From NCBI GenBank assembly GCA_048013815.1, contig CM106585.1:8618001-8682000 (forward strand): a stretch of DNA of 64,000 nucleotides. Direction: 5' to 3'. The notes below the pieces were generated by a model. It did no database searches, had not been told where the DNA came from, and saw nothing but the letters and a program-made list of their open reading frames with translations. The position numbers and the translations under genes were made by a program. Shown here in pieces: positions 10,992 through 21,758 of this stretch. This DNA comes from Setoptus koraiensis (lineage: Eukaryota; Arthropoda). Numbering within the stretch: the first letter of the stretch is position 1; each line of letters opens with the position of its first letter.

Positions 10992-13053
10992 TCAGTACTC
11001 GATGAGTCCCTCTTGATCAGCCTCGTACGGAGTCAGTATTCGTATGTTGGTCTCGTCGCCAATTTTCTCTGTCATCTCTATAGGCTGCAAGGGAGGCCTG
11101 AGAAAATCAATTTCAGCTTCAGTAATTCCGTCAAAACAAGCGTTCTGGGCTGCTTTGGACAGCTTGAAATAACCTCCTTCGCCCCAGAGGTGACTATGTG
11201 AATTTCTGAACAACCAGTATTCTTCGCCATCCTCCATTCCGTGTCCCACAAGCAACATAGCATGAAATCCGGGCCCCCCTTTACAATTGTGACCCTGATG
11301 CACGAGGCCGCCGTAAGCGTTGAAATCATGCGGAACCTGTATGAATGCCAAGGCGGGACCCGACATTTTCAAAACGCTAGGCCAGAGAGCTCTGCGTTCG
11401 ACTTCGTCATACTTAAGCACCACGGGCCTCTTGTAGCCAGCTCTATGCCAATCCTCTTTTTCGTACGGGCAAACTGATTCTCGGTGCAAAAAAGGGTAGT
11501 CAACGCGCAATTCTACACCCCAATCTCTCATGAATCTTTCCATAGATGCCATATTTGACCCACTGCAACCTAGCGTGCCGGCATGCCGTCCACAATCAAC
11601 TACATACTGCTCGCTGAACGGGACCAATTTACCTGTTTGTTTACAGTGCCACCACTCCATCAAGGCAACAATTGCAAACGCATAACAACAACCACAACCG
11701 TGCTGATCTCTTGGAACAGTAAGACACCCGTCCTCGCGATAATCCAGATAAACCTTGTCCTCAGTTTGCGATCCATCGCTGACATCACTCAGGTAACCCA
11801 AGCGGGCCCTCTTCGCGCTTTGTTTATTCTGGCTTCTCTTCCTTTTTTTCCTATTTTTCGCTTTTTCCTTACCTTCTGTTTGCTGCAATATCGCAAGTCC
11901 ATCTTCGTTCCTATCTTCAGAATTGAAACGATAATACTTGCTAGGTGAGTTCTCCTGCCTTTCGTCGCTATTTTCTTCCGGACCATCATCGACGAAATCC
12001 TCCTGTTCCTCGTCTTCACCGACGTCTTCGTCGTCTTCACTCGTCATCCTCTTGAAAGTATCAGTCAACCAGGTAAACTGCCGCTTTACATAGTCAACCG
12101 AGTTTGGAATTATCTCCAGCAATTTCAATTGTTGCTCCGGTAAGCCATCTTCATTTTCATCAGTTTTAGCGGCTTGACTAAACAACTCCAGCGGTGTATG
12201 TTCGGGATTTGTCGACGGCACCCGTTTCACAAATTTTCTACTTTCTTTCGGTTGTTCGACACCTAACGGGGATCGAAATTCGTCGATTTTCATGTTGCTA
12301 TTACGCCACCTTCTATCATGTCGCCGATTAGATTTCGACATTTGTTGCCTGCTTCTTTTCTTCGCTTTACCGCTGCTCGAATCTTCGTCATCGTCATCAA
12401 CATCCATTTGCTCGGATAATCCGACGTCTCGCTTAGATCTATGATTATCTATGGTTATTTGCAGTTGTTGAGCAAGTAGACGATAGCCGGGCTGCTTTTC
12501 TGCTACAATGCGCGCAAGCATTTGTTCCAATCGTTCAAGGTCGACGACGGTCAATGTTTCCATATCGACACTTGATTCTGATTCACTTCCTGTATGTTTT
12601 TCGGGTTTGAAACCAGAGTACATCTTCTTTAGCTCTTCCGGTGTACTGTCACTGAATTGATTGATACTTAAGAAATATTTCATTTTGCCCAACCTGAATG
12701 CCATATTGTGCAAGAATGTCTTGAGAGCACTAGCAATGAACAACTTCTTCCTGGCCAACTCATCTCTGATAGTTGGATAGATCTTTTGGAAGGACGTCTT
12801 GACAGGGCGAACGAGAGAAAAGCAAAAACAATATTGAGTATTGCTCATGTATTCAACGTCAACAGTTGCAATTCTTCTAATCAACAGTATCACTTACCTT
12901 GTAACGATCCCAATCGAAGATCTTGGGCAGTTGCATGCTCAGATTCTTTGGCCTGACGCCGGTCTTTTCGGCACCTGTCGGCTGCCAATAAGATAGAGAC
13001 AGCAGTAGGAGAAGGCCTGCTAGTAGCAGTGCATCGCGACAAATTGAACTCAT
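10992..13053 (-). CDS. C1A-4: papain-like cysteine protease with long linker propeptide
   Basis: Exons 13053-12898 and 12797-10992, 100-bp phase-0 intron, 653 residues. Signal peptide, LPKIFDWDRYK, I29 domain, EKQPGYRLLAQQL, RSKR, ESRKFVKRVPSTN, VKRQFTWL, a long acidic run (residues ~305-330), a basic Lys/Arg run and SAKRAR before the mature domain. Active site QHGCGCCYAF (Cys423, with an extra Cys beside it as in C1A-2), FHAMLLVGHG (His564), FRNSHS (Asn584), so the usual Gly after NSW is Ser. GCNGG is GCSGS. The C-terminal PLQPIEMTEKIGDE tail groups it with C1A-1. A complete TATA/Inr promoter and distal element lie upstream. Confidence 0.9.
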
Positions 13054-13120
13054 TATTGAATATTCTTCACTGATTATTTCTTTTTTCTTCAAAAGATTCT
13101 GTATTCTCCATTATACACCA

Positions 13121-13154
13121 TCACACTAGATCACAAGCCTGCACTCGCTATAAT
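13121..13154 (-). promoter_or_regulatory. core promoter of C1A-4 (TATA + Inr)
   Basis: On the minus strand ATTATA (13154-13149) is followed by GCGAGTGCAGGCTTGTGAT and then TCTAGTGTGA (13130-13121). The arrangement and spacing match C1A-2 and C1A-5. The 5' UTR would be about 75 nt. Confidence 0.55.
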
Positions 13155-13331
13155 ATTAATGTGAGTTTTGGTAGACTTTTCCTGAGGAGAACAGTTTGAT
13201 TCACGCATCCACATAAACTACAATAACTAATACAAGTTTCAACGCCAGGCATGATCGGTATTCTTTCAAAGTTTCTCTCTATCTATTCATCACCATTCGT
13301 TTTATGCGAAATAGCCGTATCTGTTGTCTGT

Positions 13332-13351
13332 CGATGTCTAAATATAATACT
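13332..13351 (-). promoter_or_regulatory. conserved upstream element, C1A-4 copy
   Basis: CGATGTCTAAATATAATACT. It keeps the CTAAATATAA core but differs at both ends, and is followed by the AGCCAAAACAAAGAGAATAT block. Confidence 0.45.
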
Positions 13352-13463
13352 GAAGGCATGGAGCCAAAACAAAGAGAATATGCTCCATGAACGCATTAAA
13401 AACACCACAGAACGATAACTTCTGACATACATAGAATCATTCATTGAGCGAATTCTAGAATTT

Positions 13464-13746
13464 CTAGAGAACAATCGTGTCAATCGTGTAACTAAACTTA
13501 CAAGGAAGATATCGTTGAGTTCGCCGGCTGAGACTGGAGCACGGGGGTCCGAACAGACGTCGGCGAGTAGGTGCCAACCTGCCAGCCTCGACGGTGCCTT
13601 GAAGAACGCAAAAACATGGAAGGTGTTCACATTGCAATTTGTCCAAATCAATGCACATTAATCGTTGATCGAAATAGCTGAACAGTTACTTATATCTGAG
13701 ATTTATTCTACAGGCACTATGTAGAGATACTGACGATAAATAAAAT
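13464..13746 (-). repeat. duplicated 3'-flank block, copy B
   Basis: Counterpart of 4710-5060. It carries the MCIDLDKLQCE start (from 13658) and a GTAAGT-like site after a one-base shift. TTTATT at 13702-13707 (AATAAA on the minus strand) can serve as poly(A) signal for C1A-5; the same position in copy A is changed. Confidence 0.45.
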
Positions 13747-15679
13747 CTATTGGAATCTCAATAGACCCTTGTAATGAGCCTCGTAGGGCGTCAGTGTTTT
13801 GAGAATCTTATTTTTGCCGCGACCCTCGACTATCTCGATCGGCCCGACAGGGGGCCTGAGATAATCCATTGTTGTATCGAAGGATAGGTCGAAGCAGTCA
13901 TCTTTCGCTCCTTTGGACAGCTTGAAATATCCTGCCTCGCCCCAATAGGAACCATGCGAGTTTCTGAATAACCAATATTCGTCGCCGTCCTCAACACCGT
14001 GGCCCACCAGCAACATAGCATGATATCCATCCTGCTGTTTGCAATTGAGTCCGTGATGCACCAGTCCACCGTAGGCAGTGAAATCTTCAGGAATCTTTAT
14101 AATCGCCAGGACAGGACCCGACAATTTCAAGACTGTGGGCCACAGGGCCCTGTGCTGAATCTTGTCGTAACTCAGAATTACTGGCCGCATATAGCCAGCT
14201 CTATGCCAATCTTCTTTTTCGTAGGGACACATAGAATCTCTAGCCAGATATGGATAATCAGCACGCAACTCGACACCCCAATCTCTGACAAATCTTTCCA
14301 AGGGCTGGTCATCTCCTCCGACGCAGCCGCCCAAACCGACATGCTTGCCGCAATCGATGACATATTGTTCGCTGAACGATACCAGATAGCCAGTTTGCAT
14401 ACAATGCCACCATTCCATCAGGGCCACTATGGCAAACGCATAACAACCGCCACAGTTGAATTGATTCCTGGGAATAGTTAGACAACCCTCGCGGTAATCC
14501 AGATAAACTCGGTCCTTATGTCGCGAGCCATTGCTGACGTCGCTCAGATAACCCGAACGGGCCCTCTTTGAGGACTCGTTACTAGCACTTGTGGCCCTCA
14601 ATTCTTTACCACCGCTTGAGCTTGATTGATCGTCGTCGTCGTCGTCGCTCAATATCTTATTGATAGTTTTCGTCAACCAGGTGAACTGCCGCTTGACAAA
14701 ATCAACGGAGTTTGGAATTATCTCCAGCAATCTTAACTGTTGCTCCGGCAAGCCGTCTTTTTTCCCATCAGTTTTAGCGGCTTGACTAAACAACTCCAGC
14801 GGTGTGTGCTCGGGATTTGTCGAAGGCACGCGCTTCACAAACTTTTTACTCTCTTTCGGTTGCTCGCCACCTATCATAGATCGGAATTCGTCGATTTTTC
14901 TGTTGCGGTTACGCTGTCTTATATCATGTCGTCTATCAGATTTTGACATTTGTTGCCAGCTCCTTTTCTTTGTCTTTGATTTCTCACTCTTCGACTCGAT
15001 CCCATCATAATCCATTTGGTCGGATAATCCGACGTCTCTTTTTGATCTATGATTATCTATTGTTATTTGCAGTTGCTCTGCTAGCAGTTGATAGCCGGGC
15101 TTCTTTTCTGCGACAATGCGCGCAAGCATTTGTTCAAACCTTTCAAGGTCGACGCCAGTCAGTGGTTCCATCTCATCATTTTGGCCATTCTCACTTGATT
15201 CCGAATCGCCTTCTGCCTGTTTTCTGGGCTTAAAACCAGAGTACAACTTCTTCAGCTCTTCCGGTGTACTGTCACTAAACTGATTGATACTTAAGAAATA
15301 TTTAATTCTGCCCAACCTGAATGCCATATTGTGCAAGAATGTCTTGAGAGCACTAGCAATGAACAACTTCTTTCTGGCCAACTCATCTCTGATAGTTGGA
15401 TAGATCTTTTGGAAGGACGTCTTTACATGGAGAAAAAGAGAAAACGAAAAGCTAAATCAAGTGTTGCTAATTCATTCGTCGTCTACAGCTGTACATTATA
15501 TAATCAACATTATCACTTACTTTATAAAGATCCCAATCGAAGATTTTTGGCAGTTGAATGCTCAGATTCTTTGGCTTGATGCTGGTTTTTTCAGCAGCCG
15601 TCTGCTGCCGAGACAGGATTGACAGCAGTAGGAGCAGGCTGGTTAGTAGAAGTTCCGTGCGATAAACTGAACTCATCAT
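13747..15679 (-). CDS. C1A-5: papain-like cysteine protease with long linker propeptide
   Basis: Exons 15679-15521 and 15420-13747, 100-bp phase-0 intron, 610 residues. Signal peptide, LPKIFDWDLYK, I29 domain (HNMAFRLGRIKYFLSINQFSD), EKKPGYQLLAEQL, RSKR, ESKKFVKRVPSTN, VKRQFTWL, an acidic run from a GAY repeat, then SSKRAR before the mature domain. Active site QFNCGGCYAF (Cys379), YHAMLLVGHG (His520), FRNSHG (Asn540). SEQ is preceded by Ser rather than Pro (LVSFSEQY). The C-terminal ~35 codons and the flank are nearly identical to C1A-2, while the region just upstream differs clearly. The linker (ELFSQAAKTDG) groups with C1A-3 and C1A-4, so this gene is a mosaic. Confidence 0.9.
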
Positions 15680-15744
15680 TCTAATCTCGTTTATGGCTTA
15701 TTTTTTTTCTCTTCAAAATTGTCTATAGTTCTCACATCATACTA

Positions 15745-15786
15745 TCTCACTAGATTTCACATCACAAACGTTTGCTTACTATAAAT
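15745..15786 (-). promoter_or_regulatory. core promoter of C1A-5 (TATA + Inr)
   Basis: On the minus strand ATTTATA (15786-15780), then AGTAAGCAAACGTTTGTGAT, then TCTAGTGAGAT (about 15755-15745). Same layout as C1A-2 and C1A-4. Confidence 0.55.
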
Positions 15787-15986
15787 CGCTGTAATTTTTA
15801 AAGGAGCTCGAGTAGGTTTTTCTTCCAAGGACCAATTTCGCTTTTGTTTGCTCATCCGCATGACCAACATAAATTTCGACACCAGGCATGATCGGCATCC
15901 CTTTAGCGTTGCTCTCGATCTATTCTCACGATATCGTTTCGTGCATCACCATTCCATGTTATACGAACTACCTAAACATTCTTTAT

Positions 15987-16006
15987 CCATTTCTAAATAT
16001 AAATTT
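15987..16006 (-). promoter_or_regulatory. conserved upstream element, C1A-5 copy
   Basis: CCATTTCTAAATATAAATTT. The CTAAATATAA core at 15993-16002 is exact and the flanks are diverged. A GGCAAAACAAAGAGCGTGTG stretch follows, as in the sister copies. Confidence 0.45.
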
Positions 16007-16308
16007 GCGAGCATACAGGCAAAACAAAGAGCGTGTGATCCCTGAATGGAACACAGTAAAAAAACACTACAGAGCAGTAACTTCTATAATTAAACTAATA
16101 TATCTGATTGGATCAGCTTTGGTCATGCTGAGAATTTTTATGGACCAGCCCAACTGAGCTCTCGCCCGACAAAAAATCTTACAATACGATACGGTATATG
16201 CAGTATAATCAAACGCGTGTTCGTGCTAGTAACTTTCGGATCTAAGTGCAGATTTCTATCACTAGTTATAGTGTAGTGTCACATTATAGTGACATATTTA
16301 CGTCTTAT

Positions 16309-18213
16309 TTAAAATCTAAACTTTGTGTTTGTATGCGGCCCAAAACAGATCTCTTCGGCATCCTTAGACAGCTTGAAATAGCCATTCTCGCCCCAATAAT
16401 ATCCATGGGAATTTCTGTATAGCCAATACTCTTCGCCATCCTCGATTCCGTGTCCCACCAGCAGCATTGCATGCGAACCGTCATGTGCGAGACAATTAAG
16501 ACCGTCATGTATCATGCCACCGTAGAAACTGAAATCACTGGGAATCCTGATCACCCCCATCAAGGGACCTCCGTGTTGCAACAGGCCTGGCCAGCGTGAT
16601 CGCTGAAACACATACTTGAACGTTTCAAAAAGGGGCTTCTTGAAGCCGGCTCGACGCATTTCTGTTAAACGGTACGGGCAGCGTGTTTCTTTGGCCATAT
16701 AAGGATAATTGGATCGCAACTCGACGCCCCAATCAAAGACAAACGTCGCCATTGAGGGTACATCGGAACCATCGCAACCATTAATATTCGTGACGTGACT
16801 CTTGCCACAATCAACCATATACTGCTCACTGAATGGCACTAATTTGCCTGTTTGTTGACAGTGCAAAAATTCAAGCAGAGCAATAGTGGCGAAGGCATAA
16901 CACGAGCCACAATCTTTTTGATCTCTAATCACTGTCAGGCATCCAGATTCGCGCCAATCCACAAATCGCTTATCCTCTAGGCCTGGCTTGTCGCTCTCCT
17001 CGTCAAAGGCTTGCAACTGGTAACGGGAGTCACCTTTTCTCGGACTTGACACCTGACCCTTATCATCGGCCTTAACCTCGAGATCTGCATCATCATCGTC
17101 GTCGTAAAATGGTGAAAATGCCTTACTGTCACTGGCGTCCTCGAAAAGTTCCTCAACATCCTCTTCCGTGGCATCTTCAAACTTTTCCTCGTCTTTTGAA
17201 TGACCCGACAGCTTAGACAATTGATCTCTGACAAACTCTGCTCCGGGTATTGCCCATTTGGACGCACTTATCTGCTCATCAGTCAGACTTTCGCCCTCTT
17301 TCGTTTCACTACTCGCTTGACTGAACAGCTCAACAGGCTGATACTGGTCGTTAGTCGGCGGTACTCTCTTCACAAATTTGCTGCTCTCCTGAGGCGCAAT
17401 CCCATCTACGAGGGACCGGAAATCATTGATTTCCATCTTAGAGCGAGAAGCCTTTTTTGATCCTTTCCTCGTTCTCATCTGTCTAGTTGTGTCCTTGAAA
17501 GCCGATGTTCTCATCTTTCTCAAGCCACTATTCAGGCGATTCTTTCTACTGTCTATTTTCAGCCCCAACTCTTTGGCCAAAATCTCAAACCCTGGCTGCT
17601 TCTCTTCCACAATACGCTCTAATTCTTGTTGCAGCTGATCGAGATCCAAATCTATGGCTCCTTCCAGTTTTTCGGCTTCTCTGTGGGCGCCGATCCTCTG
17701 GCTGTTTTTTCTGTCATTTATCTCTGCAAGATTTTCAAAGTCTTTCCCCAATTTCATACCTGAGTACATTTTTTTTATTTCATCGGGCGTCTTGTCACTG
17801 AATTGATTGATGCTCAAAAAATAACTGCGTTTCCCCAGTCTGAATGCGATGTTGTGAAAAAATGTTTTCAATGCGTTACCAATAAACAATTTTCTTCTCA
17901 CTATCTCATCTCTTGGATTTGCGTAAACTTTCTGGAAGGCCACCTGTACTTTGGTACAAAAACAACAGCGTCAATTTTAATCATTTCTTGGCGTCTTTTA
18001 TCGGCCGAGAATTTATATAATTTGATTTCAATATTCACTTACTTTAAAGCGTGACCAATCGAAAATTTTTGGCAATTGAATTCTCAGACCCTTCGGTCTG
18101 TCATCGGCATTTTGAGCAAGAGCGTGCCAAGACAAAAGTGACTGTATAGATATGAGCAATAATAGTGAAGCGGCCAGTGCTAAAGTATTTCTCCCCTGAC
18201 AAATCGACCCCAT
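16309..18213 (-). CDS. C1A-6: papain-like cysteine protease with long linker, clade without C-terminal tail
   Basis: Exons 18213-18043 and 17943-16309, 99-bp phase-0 intron, 601 residues. Signal peptide (LALAASLLLLISIQSLLSW), LPKIFDWSRFK, I29 domain (RRKLFIGNALK, HNIAFRLGKRSYFLSINQFSD), EKQPGFEILAKEL, a basic run, ESSKFVKRVPPTN, FVRDQLSKLS, a long acidic segment (residues ~305-350), then the C1A domain: QKDCGSCYAF (Cys405), SHAMLLVGHG (His548), YRNSHG (Asn568). The RSKR site of C1A-1 to -5 is absent. It ends soon after the last C1A strand (NTKFRF), without the LTPYEAH tail; C1A-7 and C1A-8 share this, which defines a second clade. Nearest clade members lie on the far side of the unknown gene at 19472. 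Confidence 0.9.
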
Positions 18214-19471
18214 TCTTCTTTTTCTAATATTTAAATTTATTATTTTTTTTAAAACTCGTTACTTGACGCCTGAAATCTGAACGTTCACTATTTCCACTCG
18301 AAGACTAGAGAAATTTCAAATGATTCGTCATCAACTAGTTTCTATGGTCAGTTATAAAGGACTGGAAAAAAACGAGTTGCATTTCAAATGTTTTCGCACA
18401 TTCATATATCTACATGACTTGGATGAATGATATATAGAATCTGTGTGACTCTCTAGTTTCATCGGTGTCGCACTATTAGACAGGTGCAACCAGCCAAACT
18501 CTCCCGTGATAGAGGGATGCGCCGAAAGAATCTATTTATGTTATTCACAGAGAGAATTGGTTTCACAGGCGAGCAAGATGCTAAGCAACATTTCTAGCGA
18601 CTAGCTACAGTTAGATTTTACCGAATTGTAAAAATAGATCACATATTTTCATTGGCTTAGAAATCGAAACGAACAACAAATAGATGCCGCTAGATGTGCT
18701 GCTTGGGTTTCGCTAGCATCAACGATCGTTCGCCACCAGAAGCAGTGCAGTACAAACTAGTCTTCTCGGGTCGATAATGTTGCAATTGAGGCTGACAAAC
18801 GATGAACGATTTTGGACAATAGCCTGCTAAAATATTCCGATTGAAAAATGTATCAAGAGTGCCGTTCAAGTTACTTATCTGTTGTCTAGTACAAGAGAGT
18901 TACCCAATCTTGACAAAGGCAGCAATTGAGAGGAAGGGAGAGAAAGAGAAGGTCAGATTAGCGGACAGTCGACCCCTAACCTGGCATCGTATTCTTTATA
19001 TTTGTATCTAGTTAGATTGTTCTGCTATTCATCAGATGTTGGAGTAGGAGTTTATACGTAATGTATGCTCGAGTGCGCTGCGATTATCGGGTGCCGGAAG
19101 GACGTGGAGGAGCTCTTTTGAAACATCAAGGTTCCCATGGTAGTCTCTAGAGACAACCATAGGCTACTTGTTAATCAAAATAGAAAATTCTATTGTTGCC
19201 ACCTTATCTGATCCGCAGCATCCCGAAGAACTACTCGTCAACGCCATTTCGTCCGAATAGGTTTTTTCTGACCAGTTGGAGGACGGCATGTGCCTCCTTC
19301 TGATCCAGCTATTTGTTTGTAGATTAATTTTAAGACAACTAGGGGTGATGTGATTTAGCAGTAGGATCGTCTCGGCATCACGACACGTGATCAGTGATAA
19401 TTGGTTTTTATTGCTCATTCTCTCGTTGTTTCGTCTTTCGTCACCTGGTATACAATATTTAATTCTTGTCA
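18214..19471. other. intergenic, no gene seen
   Basis: Upstream region of C1A-6 and downstream region of the membrane-protein gene. The only structured piece is 19164-19300, a diverged copy of the block at ~10331-10440. On the minus strand this reads SSNWSEKTYSDEM..CCGSDK against SNRLEKTHSQRM..CCKSD. A TATATAG string near 18431 precedes C1A-6 by about 220 bp. Confidence 0.35.
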
Positions 19472-20908
19472 TCAATATCTGCGATTTCGAAGAACAATTA
19501 GTTTAACAATAAATCCGATGACGAGGCCGATTAGAATGACCCCGGAAATCGAGGCAGATATTATTGCTTCAACGAGGCTCCCCCCTTGAAGGCCCCCAGT
19601 CGCTGCATGCACGCCATGAGCACCATGATAGATACCATGACCAGCGGCATGTCCACCACTGAATTGGACTTTTTTTTCGGGATCCTCGTGACTTTCGAGC
19701 AACGATTGCACAATGGCGGAAGAATTGACGTATTTTGCAATTTCTCGCCCAACTTTCCTGTGCGAATGATTCAGCAGCCAGCGAGTGAGACCCTTGGATT
19801 GCGTGAAACACTTGAGGCCAGTATCGAGCTCTTCAAAATTATCGTCTACCTCGAACCGGTGAGCCCATTCGCTTGATGCAGCAACTTGGTCGTTTCTGTC
19901 TGATCTCACGAATACAATCTGCTCATCATTCAAAACTGCCTTGTCCAGTTTATCTATGGCATCTTGCTCCATATCAAGATTGATCCCGACAATTAGAATA
20001 CCTTGGCAGTACTGAACTGCTCTAATCCATTTTTTAATTCTTACGTCATTCCTTAGGCTTTCATCAACAGGGATGAACCAGTTTTGCGCCATGTAACCTT
20101 TCCATGCCAATCTCGGTATTACATAAATAGAGCTCTGTGCGTATCGATCGATCAATTTACAAGCCCTCTTTTTTTCTAAGAACTCATTTAAAGCCTCTTC
20201 TGTGTTCACTGTAAAATAAACGGAAAATTCAGCATTTGACGACGGTTTCAATGACTCAATCAGGACAAGATTTTCTATTTTGTTGATCACTGTAGGTGAA
20301 TATTTCATCGCAAGATCAAGTATCTTGCGAGTAGCCCGACTCACTTCCTTTATCTTACTTTCGTCAAGCGGTTCATGGATCCGCTCGGACATATCGATAA
20401 TCTTATCGAGACTTGCAACCAATTTGGTGTCGCTATCTTCGGCCATTTCCAATTTTTGAGCCAAAGATTTCTTACAAGTTAGTACAACTTGTCCAGCGAA
20501 TAAACTAAAAAACGGGGACAATCTATTCTTCTTTTTGCCACGAAACATCTTGCCAGGACGCGCATTGTTTTTCATTTGTTTATTGAAATTCAACACTTGA
20601 TTGACGAATTGTGGCTCGCATACTGAGTGAATTGTTGAGGCCTGTTCGACGATTTTCACGAGAGCCTCCAAATCATGTTGTCCGTTCACACTCCTTAGAC
20701 ATGTGTTGATGAGTGCGATTTCTTCTTCGTTATTAATTCTCGGAGTGAATTTTACTGCAAAAGCTTTAAATTCCTTAACGGTTTCGACTTTCAGGAGCGA
20801 CTGGACACACTCGCGTTTAGTTGATGACTCGGCTTTGACTCCAGAATTCCAGGAGAATCCAACGATGCACAACGAACATGCAATCAACAAGATTTCCGAC
20901 ACCAACAT
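19472..20908 (-). CDS. single-exon secreted or membrane-anchored protein, unknown family
   Basis: 478 residues from an ATG at 20908. A signal peptide (residues ~1-25, MLVSEILLIACSLCIVGFSW) leads to a mainly helical ectodomain. Its N-terminal half has spaced cysteines (ECVQ, NTCLR, SVCEP, LTCKK), suggesting a small disulfide-bonded helical domain. A second half (~220-400) contains alternating strand and helix text (FSVYFTVNTEEAL, GILIVGINL, EQIVFVRSD). A Gly/His-rich stretch (GGHAAGHGIYHGAHG) precedes one C-terminal transmembrane helix of about 22 residues (ISGVILIGLVIGFIVKLIVL) and a short basic cytosolic end (RNRRY). That makes it a likely type I membrane protein. I recognise no family. It is intronless, unlike its protease neighbours, and interrupts their tail-less clade. 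Confidence 0.8.
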   Translation of the reverse strand: MLVSEILLIACSLCIVGFSWNSGVKAESSTKRECVQSLLKVETVKEFKAFAVKFTPRINNEEEIALINTCLRSVNGQHDLEALVKIVEQASTIHSVCEPQFVNQVLNFNKQMKNNARPGKMFRGKKKNRLSPFFSLFAGQVVLTCKKSLAQKLEMAEDSDTKLVASLDKIIDMSERIHEPLDESKIKEVSRATRKILDLAMKYSPTVINKIENLVLIESLKPSSNAEFSVYFTVNTEEALNEFLEKKRACKLIDRYAQSSIYVIPRLAWKGYMAQNWFIPVDESLRNDVRIKKWIRAVQYCQGILIVGINLDMEQDAIDKLDKAVLNDEQIVFVRSDRNDQVAASSEWAHRFEVDDNFEELDTGLKCFTQSKGLTRWLLNHSHRKVGREIAKYVNSSAIVQSLLESHEDPEKKVQFSGGHAAGHGIYHGAHGVHAATGGLQGGSLVEAIISASISGVILIGLVIGFIVKLIVLRNRRY

Positions 20909-21758
20909 TCCTGATCACGCTATGACAGTCGAACGCGTTTTCGGTCAATCAATTGTTTTAATGTAATTTTTTTCCCCTTTGATGATTGATTAGTCCAGAG
21001 ATTTCCTCAGCGTTGCTTCCAATCTATTTTCTCATTCGATTTCTGCTTCCAGGCGAGCTACAATGATCTATAGTTGTGAATAGAGAAACAAAGTAAAAGA
21101 ACTCACATTCAAATGTACTGTGGGAAATGGCATCTAAAAAAGTGTGATAGCTTTGTTCTATTTTTAAAAAATTGCCAGTTGCACACGAGTTTTCCGGTTA
21201 CATTTCTGCTTTGGATTTCTTTTTCTCCTGAATGCTCCAGTCTTAGCTTCGTTCAATTGGCTTGAGACACATTTGACGTATTAGTGGCTGGACGGCTTAT
21301 ACAGTCTTGATAAACTTTCCTGCTTGCCCAACGTCTGACTCATATGTGATTCAGCAGTGACGAGTGAAGCCAGAACAGAAATTCGCGTTCAATACGAACA
21401 CAGGGCGTCGGAAATCAATATTTCTATTCACCATCTCTATTCAATTGCTAATCATTACACAGTATAATTTGACGAGAAATTTGATGAAAACAACAACAAG
21501 TATGAAAAATACAGCTTCGATCGATCGAAGCAATGGTTTCTTCTTTCTGAAATTTTATTTGCAGTTAAATTAACAATCTTCATCTCGAAATGTTAGTCAG
21601 CGCATGTGGTCACTGACTTTTTCTTGCTAAATATCCTCAATGAGTGCAAATATAGTGATTATCTCGCGAGATGATCTCCGTTTCGCACTTTATGCTTTAT
21701 ATGGTTTTCTCTCTCAATGAGCGAAACATTTTGTCGATCTCTTGCTCAGTTTCGCTTA
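20909..21758. other. intergenic, no gene seen
   Basis: AT-rich spacer between the membrane-protein gene and C1A-7. No promoter motif, tandem repeat or coding signal stands out. The short plus-strand frames here have no family resemblance. Confidence 0.4.

Noticed and set aside
19164-19475. 103-codon minus frame adjacent to the membrane-protein gene
   Set aside because: Starts inside the 3' end of the neighbouring gene and ends in the diverged shared block; treated as repeat relic rather than a gene.
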